Shown: positions 8,312 to 15,363 of the stretch, piece by piece
How positions within the stretch are numbered: the first letter of the stretch is position 1
Layout of the letters: each line of letters begins with the position of its first letter
Virus record (IMG/VR): IMGVR_UViG_3300035196_000052
Location: 1 to 40,188 of that record
Length of the DNA: 40,188 bases
Reading direction: 5' to 3' (one strand)
Origin: a virus
Position numbers and translations under genes: made by a program
The notes under the pieces: model-generated
Databases searched by the model: none
What the model was told of the DNA's origin: nothing
What the model saw: the letters and a program-made list of their open reading frames with translations, nothing else

Positions 8312-9316
8312 ATGGGACAAAGACATTTAAGTAAACAAGTCTTACAAGACAAAGACTTTAAGAAGATAGAATTAAATTTTGTAGAATTATTTGCCAGAGA
8401 AGTTGGTACAATTGTAGAGGGGACTGCTGCTAGTGGTTTTGATGAAGTTGGTACAGGCTTATCAGCTTTCAATAGTACTCAAGATATTACTAGAACAGGT
8501 AAGATGGGGTTAGGAGAACCTAATCCTGAAGAGTTATTTGATATGATAGGTACTCCTGCAACTGGGTCTTATAAGACCGAGTATACTTATGCAAATGGTA
8601 GAGTTGTTAGAGTACAAGAAGGAGGACAAAACATTTTAAGTGAGTTAGGTGTGCCAGCAGGATTAGTAGAAGGGTATGCTGTTGATATGGTAAATATACC
8701 AAATTATCTTAATGCTAGGTCATATATTTTATCTGGGGATTTTTCTGCTGTGGCAGGAGGAAGAAACCTACAAAATGGGATGGGGCTATCTGCTTTAAAT
8801 GCTTCTTTCTTTAGTAGAATACAATTTGAACCAGCAGTCGATGATGACACATCTAATTGGGTAGCTAAGTTTCAAGTTGCTAATGCTGGTGATGATGTAG
8901 TAGATTATACAATCAGAACAAAAGGTGTGGGAGCAGATTTTCTTTTGGAAGCTCAATCTAAATTAGTTCTTAGTAATTCAGAAGGAGATGTAAATGAATT
9001 TGTTGTAACCCCACATGTTACAAGACTAGGGAAAGGTTTAATTCTTAATGGATACACTGGAGATTTATTACAAGAAGGAGATGATTTTACTGATGTGATA
9101 GGGAAAACAGGAACTGTAGTAACAACTATTGGAGAACTAAGTTATTTATTAGCTGTAGATTCTTTTGGTAATGTAGGTAAAGCAAAAGGTTTAAAGACTT
9201 TGAATATAAAACCAGTTGCAGTAGAACCAGCAGGTGTTGCAGGAGATATATATTTTAATAATGTGTCAAATAAACATAGAGGGCATAATGGAACAGTTTG
9301 GAACGACTTATACTAA
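8312..9316 (+). CDS. Second fibre / receptor-binding protein
   Basis: The product has 334 aa. The N-terminus MGQRHLSKQV followed by KIELNFVELF shares the M-x-Q-(K/R)-H-L ... K-x-E-x-NF-x-ELF/Y pattern of the preceding fibre, implying that both dock on the same virion component. The centre is beta-rich. The C-terminus (GDIYFNNVSNKHRGHNGTVW, ending NDLY) is the common phage-fibre terminal motif GDxYxN-x-x-x-NKxRGxNGTxW. It is encoded between the long fibre and the esterase-like gene, 3 nt from the latter. The leader is A-rich (AATAATAATAACAAAA). The probable role is receptor contact or fibre branching; no enzymatic motif was seen. Confidence 0.7.
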   Translation: MGQRHLSKQVLQDKDFKKIELNFVELFAREVGTIVEGTAASGFDEVGTGLSAFNSTQDITRTGKMGLGEPNPEELFDMIGTPATGSYKTEYTYANGRVVRVQEGGQNILSELGVPAGLVEGYAVDMVNIPNYLNARSYILSGDFSAVAGGRNLQNGMGLSALNASFFSRIQFEPAVDDDTSNWVAKFQVANAGDDVVDYTIRTKGVGADFLLEAQSKLVLSNSEGDVNEFVVTPHVTRLGKGLILNGYTGDLLQEGDDFTDVIGKTGTVVTTIGELSYLLAVDSFGNVGKAKGLKTLNIKPVAVEPAGVAGDIYFNNVSNKHRGHNGTVWNDLY

Positions 9317-9319
9317 ACT

Positions 9320-10270
9320 ATGTTCTATAGCAATAACAATGGTAGCCCAGTAGATTTAACTGGTCTAAACACAACATTCTATCAGGATGTTCAGTATGGA
9401 AGAACTAATAGAGAAGTCCTAGATATTTTTATCCCCAATGATGCTGTTTCTCCTACAGGATTAGTTATAAACATTGGAGGAGGAGGTTTTATTGAGAACG
9501 AAAAAGATGCACTTTACACAGGAGGGTTACAAACAAAGATTCAAAATTTTTTAGGTGACAATACTGCATACTGCTTAATAAATTATGATTTAATAGAAAC
9601 AGAAATTGAGTTAATAGGATTAATAAATTCTTTAATCAGTGGTCAATTTGCTGTTCAATTTCTAAAATTTCATCATATTCTTTTGAATTTAGATAAAACT
9701 AACTTCGTAATCAAAGGGTCTAGTGCTGGGGCAGGTATTGCAATGTGGTTGGCTTATGGTCCAGACAGAGCAGATGCAGGAAGTACAAATAATATTCTTA
9801 AAGAAAGTACTGCAATTAAAGCTGTTACTTTAAGTGTTCCTCAAGCAACCTATGATTTAAAGAAATGGGAGACTATAGTGTACGCTGATTTAGGGTATAG
9901 TATAGATAACCATTATAATAATAGTGCAGGAGCCAAAATATTATTACATAGAACTTATGGTATAACATCTTTAGCAGATTTTTATTTAGAGCCAACTATA
10001 ACTGAAAGAGCTGATGTGGATATGCTTCAATTCATAACTAATACTGGAGGAGTAGAAACTTATATATCAAATAGTAACTCATTAGCCACTGGATTATTAG
10101 GAGACTCAGGAGTCAATAATATTAATCATGACCCAAGACATGCTAAAGTAATAAAGGATGCCCTAGAAGCCCAAGGAACAACCACAGTCTCTTACATTTC
10201 TGCCTATGGTATATCAGACCCAAGTGGAGAGACCGAGAATAATTTTATAAAAAGGAAGATTTCCGAATAA
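9320..10270 (+). CDS. Alpha/beta-hydrolase, esterase-like, encoded with the fibres
   Basis: The product has 316 aa with the signatures of an alpha/beta-hydrolase of the esterase/lipase type. G53-G-G-G56 follows a hydrophobic strand (LVINI), as in the oxyanion-hole HGGG loop. G133-S-S135-A-G137 is a GxSxG nucleophile elbow with S135 as likely nucleophile. A candidate catalytic histidine is H270 (or H274) in NINHDPRH; the acid is not certain. The region YGRTNREVLDIFIP near residue 30 matches the usual start of these folds. There is no signal peptide. Encoded directly after two fibres and before the holin, it probably de-esterifies (for example O-deacetylates) a capsular or surface polysaccharide during adsorption. 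Substrate and virion location are inference. The first histidine of HGGG is replaced by Ile-Gly. Confidence 0.75.
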   Translation: MFYSNNNGSPVDLTGLNTTFYQDVQYGRTNREVLDIFIPNDAVSPTGLVINIGGGGFIENEKDALYTGGLQTKIQNFLGDNTAYCLINYDLIETEIELIGLINSLISGQFAVQFLKFHHILLNLDKTNFVIKGSSAGAGIAMWLAYGPDRADAGSTNNILKESTAIKAVTLSVPQATYDLKKWETIVYADLGYSIDNHYNNSAGAKILLHRTYGITSLADFYLEPTITERADVDMLQFITNTGGVETYISNSNSLATGLLGDSGVNNINHDPRHAKVIKDALEAQGTTTVSYISAYGISDPSGETENNFIKRKISE

Positions 10271-10277
10271 ATTAAAC

Positions 10278-10285
10278 TACATTTG
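10278..10285 (+). promoter_or_regulatory. Candidate -7 promoter box TACATTTG
   Basis: TACATTTG followed by C lies in the 19-nt gap before the holin gene and ends 4 nt before its ATG, matching the TAnnTTTG Bacteroidota -7 consensus. I found no convincing TTTG or TTG -33 element at the usual distance upstream. The identical spacing at three genes is the main support. Confidence 0.5.
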
Positions 10286-10289
10286 CAAC

Positions 10290-10877
10290 ATGAAATATTA
10301 TCAGTATAATTTTATAAGTGTTTTATCAAAATTTAGTTGGCAGAAATCTTTGGTATTTCTACCTGCCCCATTCTTAGCTCAAATCGAAACTGTGATATAC
10401 CCCCTTATAGCTTTGTTACTTATAATATTTGCAGACCTTTTCACTGCTTTAGTAGCTTACTTTTACACTCTTAAACAGGAGAAGAAAAGACAATTAAAAT
10501 TTAACGACTACAGACATGGGTTATTATCCAGAGGTTTGAGGCAAACTATAAAAAAGGGATATCAATATGGTATGGCATTTATAGTAGTATTTATAATAGA
10601 AGTTTTTGGTTTTGGAGGGAAAGTAGAATTTACTATACCTCTAGTAGAGATTGATGCTACTTTAACACAGTTTGTCTTATGGGCATTTGTTTTAATAGAG
10701 GCAAAAAGCATTGATGAGAATTTAAAAATAGTGTCAGGGAAATCTGTAATAGAATCTATAACTGGTATATTTGAATTTTTAAGAGAGTCTATAACACGTA
10801 TCACAGGTAAAAAAACATTACCTGATGATTCCCCTTCAGAAACTACAGAAGAAGGAGAAGATACTCTAGCACATTAA
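10290..10877 (+). CDS. Holin (Phage_holin_4-like)
   Basis: The product has 195 aa. It has three predicted membrane segments: about 35-59 (IYPLIALLLIIFADLFTALV), 91-108 (YGMAFIVVFIIEVFGF) and 123-138 (LTQFVLWAFVLIEA). A basic loop follows the first, and the motif EAKSIDENL at 137-145 matches the E-x-x-SI-x-EN signature of the Phage_holin_4 family. The C-terminal tail is hydrophilic and acidic. It probably permeabilises the inner membrane to trigger lysis. No endolysin gene is recognisable in the window. A candidate -7 box precedes the ATG, so it may be transcribed separately from the fibre genes. Confidence 0.75.
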   Translation: MKYYQYNFISVLSKFSWQKSLVFLPAPFLAQIETVIYPLIALLLIIFADLFTALVAYFYTLKQEKKRQLKFNDYRHGLLSRGLRQTIKKGYQYGMAFIVVFIIEVFGFGGKVEFTIPLVEIDATLTQFVLWAFVLIEAKSIDENLKIVSGKSVIESITGIFEFLRESITRITGKKTLPDDSPSETTEEGEDTLAH

Positions 10878-10887
10878 CAAAACATAT

Positions 10888-12213
10888 ATGACGATAAAAA
10901 AGAATATCCTCAACCATCTTCTTAACAGTGGTGGTAGATTGGAAGAAGGGGAAACCTGGCTTTCAGTTGCAGAGAAGTTTGGTTTAAAAGCCAAGGACAA
11001 AAAGAGAGCTAAAAAAGATAGAGCTTACGAAAAGAAAGCTATCAGTAGGATAGCACAACAGTACTGGCAACAGTATGTAAAACAAACAGATAAACTTAAA
11101 GTCCAGAAACAAATCTTTGTAGATGGAGAATTAAAGTTTGAGACCCATAAAAAAGGTCCAGAAAAAGCTCAACTACCAGCTAATCCAGAAGACTTCGAGA
11201 TAGAGAAGTACACAACCAATCCTTATGGTGGTGCTTGGATGAAATTAAAACGTAAAGAAAAACTACTTGATGACACACACCTTGAGGATTTAAAGACTAT
11301 CCTTACTAGTAACTTGACACCTATAGAGTATAAGCCTGATATGTTTACTAATGGTAAAGCACATTTTGTCTATGGCTCTGATAAGCACATTGGGGCACTG
11401 ACTAAACTTGATTCTATTTATAAGAATAAGTATGACAGAAAGGTTATGAGAGAAAGAATAGTATTGGCAACCATTGCTAACATTGAAGAGAGTGTAGCAT
11501 TACATGGTGCATTTGAATCATTATACATTATGGATTTTGGAGATGCCTTAGATGGGTTCAACCAAAAGACTACAGGTGGTTTAAGAGGAACTTCTTCTCA
11601 CACACTCCCACAACAATTGAACAATAGAGAACAACATGATTTCTATGTTGAATTACACAGAGAATTATTTGACCACATTATGGCACAGGCTTATGCTAGA
11701 GAAGTTTACTTCGTAGCAACAAGTAACTCTAATCATGGTGGAGACTTTGAATATGGGGCTATGAGAACTCTTCAAGTTTACTTGGAGTTGAAATACCCAG
11801 ATGTAAAAAGTTATGTCAGCTATAAACCTTACAATCACTTTATTTATGGAGGTCATGCCATTATTTTTGGTCATGGAAAAGATGATGAAGACATGAAGAA
11901 TGGTTTGCCTTTAGTTATCAATGATAAAGTAGCTACTGTATTATCTGATTACATAAGAGTAAATGAATTGGATAAATATAATGTATCTGTTATTAGTGGA
12001 GATTTACACCAAGCTGCAGATGGTTATGCAAAGAACTTTAGGTATAAAAAAGTATTAGCACAATATGGAAGTAGTAAATGGATGCATACAAATTTTGGTT
12101 CAGGTCAACCTGGATTATCATCTGAGGTGTTTGTCAGTGGGTCTAAGAAGATATATAAAGAAGAGGATTTCTTTGAGATAGAGAATGAATCTAACACAGG
12201 GATAGAATTTTAA
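10888..12213 (+). CDS. Calcineurin-like metallophosphoesterase
   Basis: The product has 441 aa. All five metallophosphoesterase metal-binding blocks are visible in order: D165-K-H167 (DxH), G218-D219, N282-H283 (N-H of GNHD), G328-H329 and G371-D-L-H374 (GDLH). The dimetal phosphoesterase core therefore spans about residues 158-380. The N-terminal 1-130 is basic and helical, possibly nucleic-acid binding. Substrate is unknown; phage relatives are usually taken as nucleases or phosphatases acting on nucleic acid. It starts 10 nt after the holin stop and lies between lysis and tail-ring genes, so it may be a virion or packaging-associated enzyme. Family assignment is strong; function is inference. 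Confidence 0.85.
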   Translation: MTIKKNILNHLLNSGGRLEEGETWLSVAEKFGLKAKDKKRAKKDRAYEKKAISRIAQQYWQQYVKQTDKLKVQKQIFVDGELKFETHKKGPEKAQLPANPEDFEIEKYTTNPYGGAWMKLKRKEKLLDDTHLEDLKTILTSNLTPIEYKPDMFTNGKAHFVYGSDKHIGALTKLDSIYKNKYDRKVMRERIVLATIANIEESVALHGAFESLYIMDFGDALDGFNQKTTGGLRGTSSHTLPQQLNNREQHDFYVELHRELFDHIMAQAYAREVYFVATSNSNHGGDFEYGAMRTLQVYLELKYPDVKSYVSYKPYNHFIYGGHAIIFGHGKDDEDMKNGLPLVINDKVATVLSDYIRVNELDKYNVSVISGDLHQAADGYAKNFRYKKVLAQYGSSKWMHTNFGSGQPGLSSEVFVSGSKKIYKEEDFFEIENESNTGIEF

Positions 12214-12224
12214 ATAATTTTTAC

Positions 12225-12232
12225 TATCTTTG
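12225..12232 (+). promoter_or_regulatory. Candidate -7 promoter box TATCTTTG
   Basis: TATCTTTG followed by T lies in the 23-nt gap between the phosphoesterase stop and the nuclease ATG, ending 4 nt before the ATG. This is the third occurrence of TAnnTTTG-N4-ATG in the window. Upstream sequence is T-rich (TAAATAATTTTTAC) but has no clear TTTG -33 element. Confidence 0.5.
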
Positions 12233-12236
12233 TCAA

Positions 12237-12950
12237 ATGGACAAAAATAAAATCATAGGTTTCTTTAAAGATTTAGAATTTAATGAACCTAAACATATAT
12301 ATAGTGTAAAAGGGAAAAGGATAAAATCCTCAGTCTCTAAGTTGGTCAAAATCTTTGTTAAGAAGGTGAATTTCAATGACATAGCAACTTCAATGGACAA
12401 GAGAGATAGTCTCCCTAGTGGGACTACCTCTCTTATGTGGTCTCTAAATTCTAAGGTTTCTTTAGCTATTGGAACTGCAGCTCACTACTTTGGAGAAATG
12501 TACTCTTTCAATAGAAAGTTAAAACCTTCAAATGGATATGAAGAGGCAATGGTTAAATTTTGGGATGAACTTCCTGACCATATTGTGCCTGTTGAAATGG
12601 AGTTAAAGATGTATCATAAGGATTATATGTTTGCTGGGACAGGGGATATATTGTTGTTTAATAAGAATACTGGACACTATATTATAGGAGACTATAAAAC
12701 AAATAAAGATTTATTTAAAAATCATAAAGGGCAAACAATGATAAATGAGTTTAGTCATTTGTTAGATATGCCTATAAGCCACTATCAACTACAGCTTTCT
12801 TTTTACCAAATCTTATTAGAACAAACAGGGGTAAAGGTAGAGAGCAGAAAGATAATTTGGGTTAAGCCTGATGGAGAGTATGATATGTATGACATGGAGG
12901 ATTGCACAGACATTTTAAGAAAATATTTAAAAAACAATACAGTATGTTAA
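12237..12950 (+). CDS. PD-(D/E)XK nuclease (RecB/Cas4-like fold)
   Basis: The product has 237 aa. Active-site elements of the RecB-family PD-(D/E)XK fold are visible: GTAAH83 with E87, an E120/E122 pair, G136-D137, D152-Y-K154-T, then HYQLQLSFY with Q184/Q186 and Y190. These match the order H, E, GD, DxK and Q-x(n)-Y of RecB/Cas4-type exonucleases. crAss-like phages carry such a nuclease inside the structural block, where it may process DNA during packaging or entry. The gene follows a candidate -7 box. Its 3' end overlaps the next gene by 7 nt (ATGTTAA), indicating translational coupling. It is compact for the family, so it probably lacks extra domains. Confidence 0.85.
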   Translation: MDKNKIIGFFKDLEFNEPKHIYSVKGKRIKSSVSKLVKIFVKKVNFNDIATSMDKRDSLPSGTTSLMWSLNSKVSLAIGTAAHYFGEMYSFNRKLKPSNGYEEAMVKFWDELPDHIVPVEMELKMYHKDYMFAGTGDILLFNKNTGHYIIGDYKTNKDLFKNHKGQTMINEFSHLLDMPISHYQLQLSFYQILLEQTGVKVESRKIIWVKPDGEYDMYDMEDCTDILRKYLKNNTVC

Positions 12951-13702
12951 TTAAAGAAATGATACAGAGAGTCCAATCTTTGTACTCAAAAGGAGTACAA
13001 TCTGATGACACTAGATTACCTTCTAGACAAATATACAGTAAATTACTTACTGGGAGGTCTAGGTTAATAACACAAAAAATAAATAAAAGACAACAAATAA
13101 GTCAGTGGGTTTATCAAACTCTTGATTGTGTTGAAATGATTAAGGCTTTACCTTATGAATGCCCTTGCTTACCAGCAGTTGGGTGTCAAGTATTAAGAAC
13201 TAAATTACCTTTACCTATCCCTTTAACTGGGTTACAGGATGGACACATGATTCAGTCAGTTACCTCAGTAGAGGGAAGCATCAAGTTTTCAGAAACAAAT
13301 TGGGATAAAAAGAGATATAGTGCTGGAGCAAAGTACACAAGTACTAAACCAGATTTTTATATTAGGGACAACTACTTATTTATAACAAGTAAAGGAGCCC
13401 CTAAAGTAATATCTATTACAGGGCTGTTTGAAGACCCTCTGGAAGTGCAGGCTTACCCTAGCATTTGTGGGGCTACCCCATGTAAAGACTTAACAGAAAA
13501 TAAAGTCCCTGAAGAACAGGGGTATTACCCTGAGGACCACTGCCCAGAATGTATGAGCCCTTTAGATATGGATTTACCTATAGCAAAGGACATGGTTCAG
13601 ACACTAATTGAGTTGGCTAGCAATGAACTTATATCTATTTTTAATCAAGGTACTGAGGATATAAGTAATAATTCTAGAGAAGATGAAAAATTTAAGAGAT
13701 AG
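12944..13702 (+). CDS. Tail ring protein (crAss-like) with zinc-finger-like Cys set
   Basis: I place the start at ATG 12944, giving 252 aa beginning MLIKEMIQRVQSLYSKG. A longer in-frame start at 12902 would bury 14 extra residues in the nuclease gene and is less likely. The N-terminus, with SDDTRLPSRQIYSKLLTGRS shortly after, is typical of a conserved structural protein of crAss-like phages that I associate with the tail ring. Cysteines cluster as C73-P-C75 and C81, then C175-x4-C180 and C200-x2-C203; the last four resemble a structural zinc site. The gene ends with TAG, with TAA two codons later, and overlaps the HU/IHF-like gene by 20 nt. Confidence 0.7.
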   Translation: MLIKEMIQRVQSLYSKGVQSDDTRLPSRQIYSKLLTGRSRLITQKINKRQQISQWVYQTLDCVEMIKALPYECPCLPAVGCQVLRTKLPLPIPLTGLQDGHMIQSVTSVEGSIKFSETNWDKKRYSAGAKYTSTKPDFYIRDNYLFITSKGAPKVISITGLFEDPLEVQAYPSICGATPCKDLTENKVPEEQGYYPEDHCPECMSPLDMDLPIAKDMVQTLIELASNELISIFNQGTEDISNNSREDEKFKR

Positions 13703-14153
13703 TTATAAACTATATAAGGAAACAGTAGAGAACCCAACAGATATAAAAACCTATCTGTTAGTTGCTGCTGACTACAACAAGTTTTTATTAAGCAAAGTCT
13801 TAGAGGGCAAAGAGGTAGCTCTCCCTTCTAGGATGGGAACTTTATCAGTGGTTGGCAGAAAACAAAAAGTCAGGTTTGATAAAGAAGGTAAGATTACAGG
13901 ACTAGCTCCTGATTGGGTTAAAACAAAAGAAATGTGGAGAACCAATCCTCAAGCTAAAGCAGAAAAGAAACTCTTGTACCATTTGAACAATCATACTGAT
14001 AATATCAGATATAAGTTCTTGTGGAGAAAGAAAAGAGTTCTTGTGGAGAATAAAACACTCTACTCTCTGAGACTTACGAGAACCAACAAAAGAGCTGTGC
14101 ATCAAGCTATACTAGAGGGTGCCAACTTTAAAATTTTAAGCTATGATAACTGA
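13683..14153 (+). CDS. HU/IHF-like DNA-binding protein in the structural block
   Basis: The product has 156 aa and is strongly basic. After an N-terminal helical region, residues 40-60 (LEGKEVALPSRMGTLSVVGR) match the beta-entry of HU/IHF proteins (G-x-x-V-x-LP-x-x-GT). The C-terminal part (YKFLWRKKRVLVENKTLYSL, then RTNKRAVHQAILEG) resembles the arm and final helix of Bacteroidota phage HU-like proteins. The HU fold is interrupted by a basic insertion, about residues 65-115. crAss-like phages are known to carry IHF-like genes beside tail genes. It probably binds or bends phage DNA, possibly as a virion component. It overlaps both neighbours (20 nt upstream, 11 nt downstream) and ends with TGA. 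Confidence 0.7.
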   Translation: MKNLRDSYKLYKETVENPTDIKTYLLVAADYNKFLLSKVLEGKEVALPSRMGTLSVVGRKQKVRFDKEGKITGLAPDWVKTKEMWRTNPQAKAEKKLLYHLNNHTDNIRYKFLWRKKRVLVENKTLYSLRLTRTNKRAVHQAILEGANFKILSYDN

Positions 14154-14412
14154 AAAATTAACTTCAGCTCAGGTTTCCTTTGAAGGAAAATCTAAAAAGA
14201 CTCTGCCTGAGGGAGCAACAGTGAAAAATAAATCTGTAAGAATTACAGTAAAGGAGATTGAAAATGGATTCATCCTAAGTAAATCTTATGATATAGATTA
14301 TACAAAAGAAGATGGAGACAATGGGTATCTGTACTATACAATAGACACTTACTCTAAAACAAACCCTATTAAGAAAGACCAGAATAAAGCATTGGCTGAG
14401 TTCTTTGATTAA
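14143..14412 (+). CDS. Small unknown protein between HU-like and ring genes
   Basis: The product has 89 aa, starting inside the last codons of the HU/IHF-like gene (11-nt overlap) and ending 15 nt before the next ring protein. Predicted beta-rich core (NKSVRITVKEIENGFILSKS near residue 28) with an acidic, Lys-rich C-terminus ending ALAEFFD. No cysteine, membrane segment or known motif. The tight overlap suggests it is translated together with the HU-like protein. Function unknown. Confidence 0.5.
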   Translation: MITEKLTSAQVSFEGKSKKTLPEGATVKNKSVRITVKEIENGFILSKSYDIDYTKEDGDNGYLYYTIDTYSKTNPIKKDQNKALAEFFD

Positions 14413-14427
14413 ATAAAACAAACAATT

Positions 14428-15363
14428 ATGAGTGTATTAAATTATACAACAATGGATAGAATCTTTTCTAAGATTCATAGAGACCTTAAAGGGACTACCA
14501 TTAATGAGACTGATGTAATAGAGTGGGTTGGAGAGGCTTTAGAGTTTCTCAAAGTTCCTCAGATACTTGTACAAGATGTAACCTTCTTGAAGGTGGTGGA
14601 CTACCATTCTGTGATGCCAGCCAACTTACATTTAATCACTCAGATTGCTAGAGACAATGAGTATGACCCTAATAATGCCTGTACCTGTGAAACAACTCCA
14701 GGGGCTATTGAGGACGAGGATGAGGAGACAGCAGAAATACCAGAGACCTCAGACCCTTGTTGTGAGTGTGCTGCAAACTGTCCAGCTCAGTTCTTAGACC
14801 TTAGTTGGACCTATGAAGTTTGGACTAGCCATGCTGAGTTCATTAATCATTTCACACCTGTGAGACTTTCTACACATACTTTCTTTAATAGTATAGTGTG
14901 TAAAGAAAAAGATATGACTCCTTATGCTAGTTGTAAAGATGAATACACTATTGTAGGGGAAACTGAAAAGAGATTAAGATACAATTTTATTAATGGTATG
15001 GTAGCAATCAGCTACCTTAGAAATGCTTTTGACCCTGAGACAGGATACCCACTTATTCCAGACAACATATCTTACATAACTGCTATAGTTTATTTCATTA
15101 AATGGAAGATAGCTGAGATGTATGACTGGGCTGGTAGAGAAGGCTGGGGAGTTAAGGCTGAGAAAGCTGAAGTCAAGTGGCTTAAATATGTAGGGCAAGC
15201 TAAAAGCTTTATGAAAATGCCTAAGACATTAGACCAATACCAAAACTTATTAGAACAATCTCATCACCTCTTACCAAACCATAGAAAGTATTACAACTAC
15301 TTTGGAACACTAGGAGAACAAGAGGTAAGAAACTATAACAGAGATAATAAAATATACCAATAA
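14428..15363 (+). CDS. Tail ring/connector protein (P22 gp4-like candidate) with Cys-rich insert
   Basis: The product has 311 aa. The N-terminus (IFSKIHRDLKGTTINETDVI near residue 12, then WVGEALEFLKVPQ) is the helical pattern of crAss-like ring or tail-stabilisation proteins related to P22 gp4. The C-terminal half is Trp/Tyr-rich and helical (AEMYDWAGREGWGVKAEKAE). In between lies an acidic insert flanked by cysteines C85, C87, C111, C112, C114 and C118, which could bind zinc or form disulfides. The stop overlaps the muzzle start as TAATG, so ring and muzzle proteins are probably made in a fixed ratio. Ring role is from family resemblance and neighbourhood. Confidence 0.7.
   Translation: MSVLNYTTMDRIFSKIHRDLKGTTINETDVIEWVGEALEFLKVPQILVQDVTFLKVVDYHSVMPANLHLITQIARDNEYDPNNACTCETTPGAIEDEDEETAEIPETSDPCCECAANCPAQFLDLSWTYEVWTSHAEFINHFTPVRLSTHTFFNSIVCKEKDMTPYASCKDEYTIVGETEKRLRYNFINGMVAISYLRNAFDPETGYPLIPDNISYITAIVYFIKWKIAEMYDWAGREGWGVKAEKAEVKWLKYVGQAKSFMKMPKTLDQYQNLLEQSHHLLPNHRKYYNYFGTLGEQEVRNYNRDNKIYQ

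Noticed and set aside
8312-10270. Diversity-generating retroelement target in the fibre region
   Set aside because: No reverse transcriptase, template repeat or adenine-biased variable repeat was seen.
10888-11000. Helix-turn-helix or small-terminase domain at the N-terminus of the phosphoesterase (WLSVAEKFGLKA)
   Set aside because: The pattern is suggestive but too weak by eye, and the metal-binding blocks account for the protein.
12902-12943. Upstream in-frame ATG extending the ring protein by 14 residues into the nuclease gene
   Set aside because: The ATG at 12944 gives the typical ring-protein start and an ATGTTAA coupling overlap; the longer start would need a 49-nt overlap.
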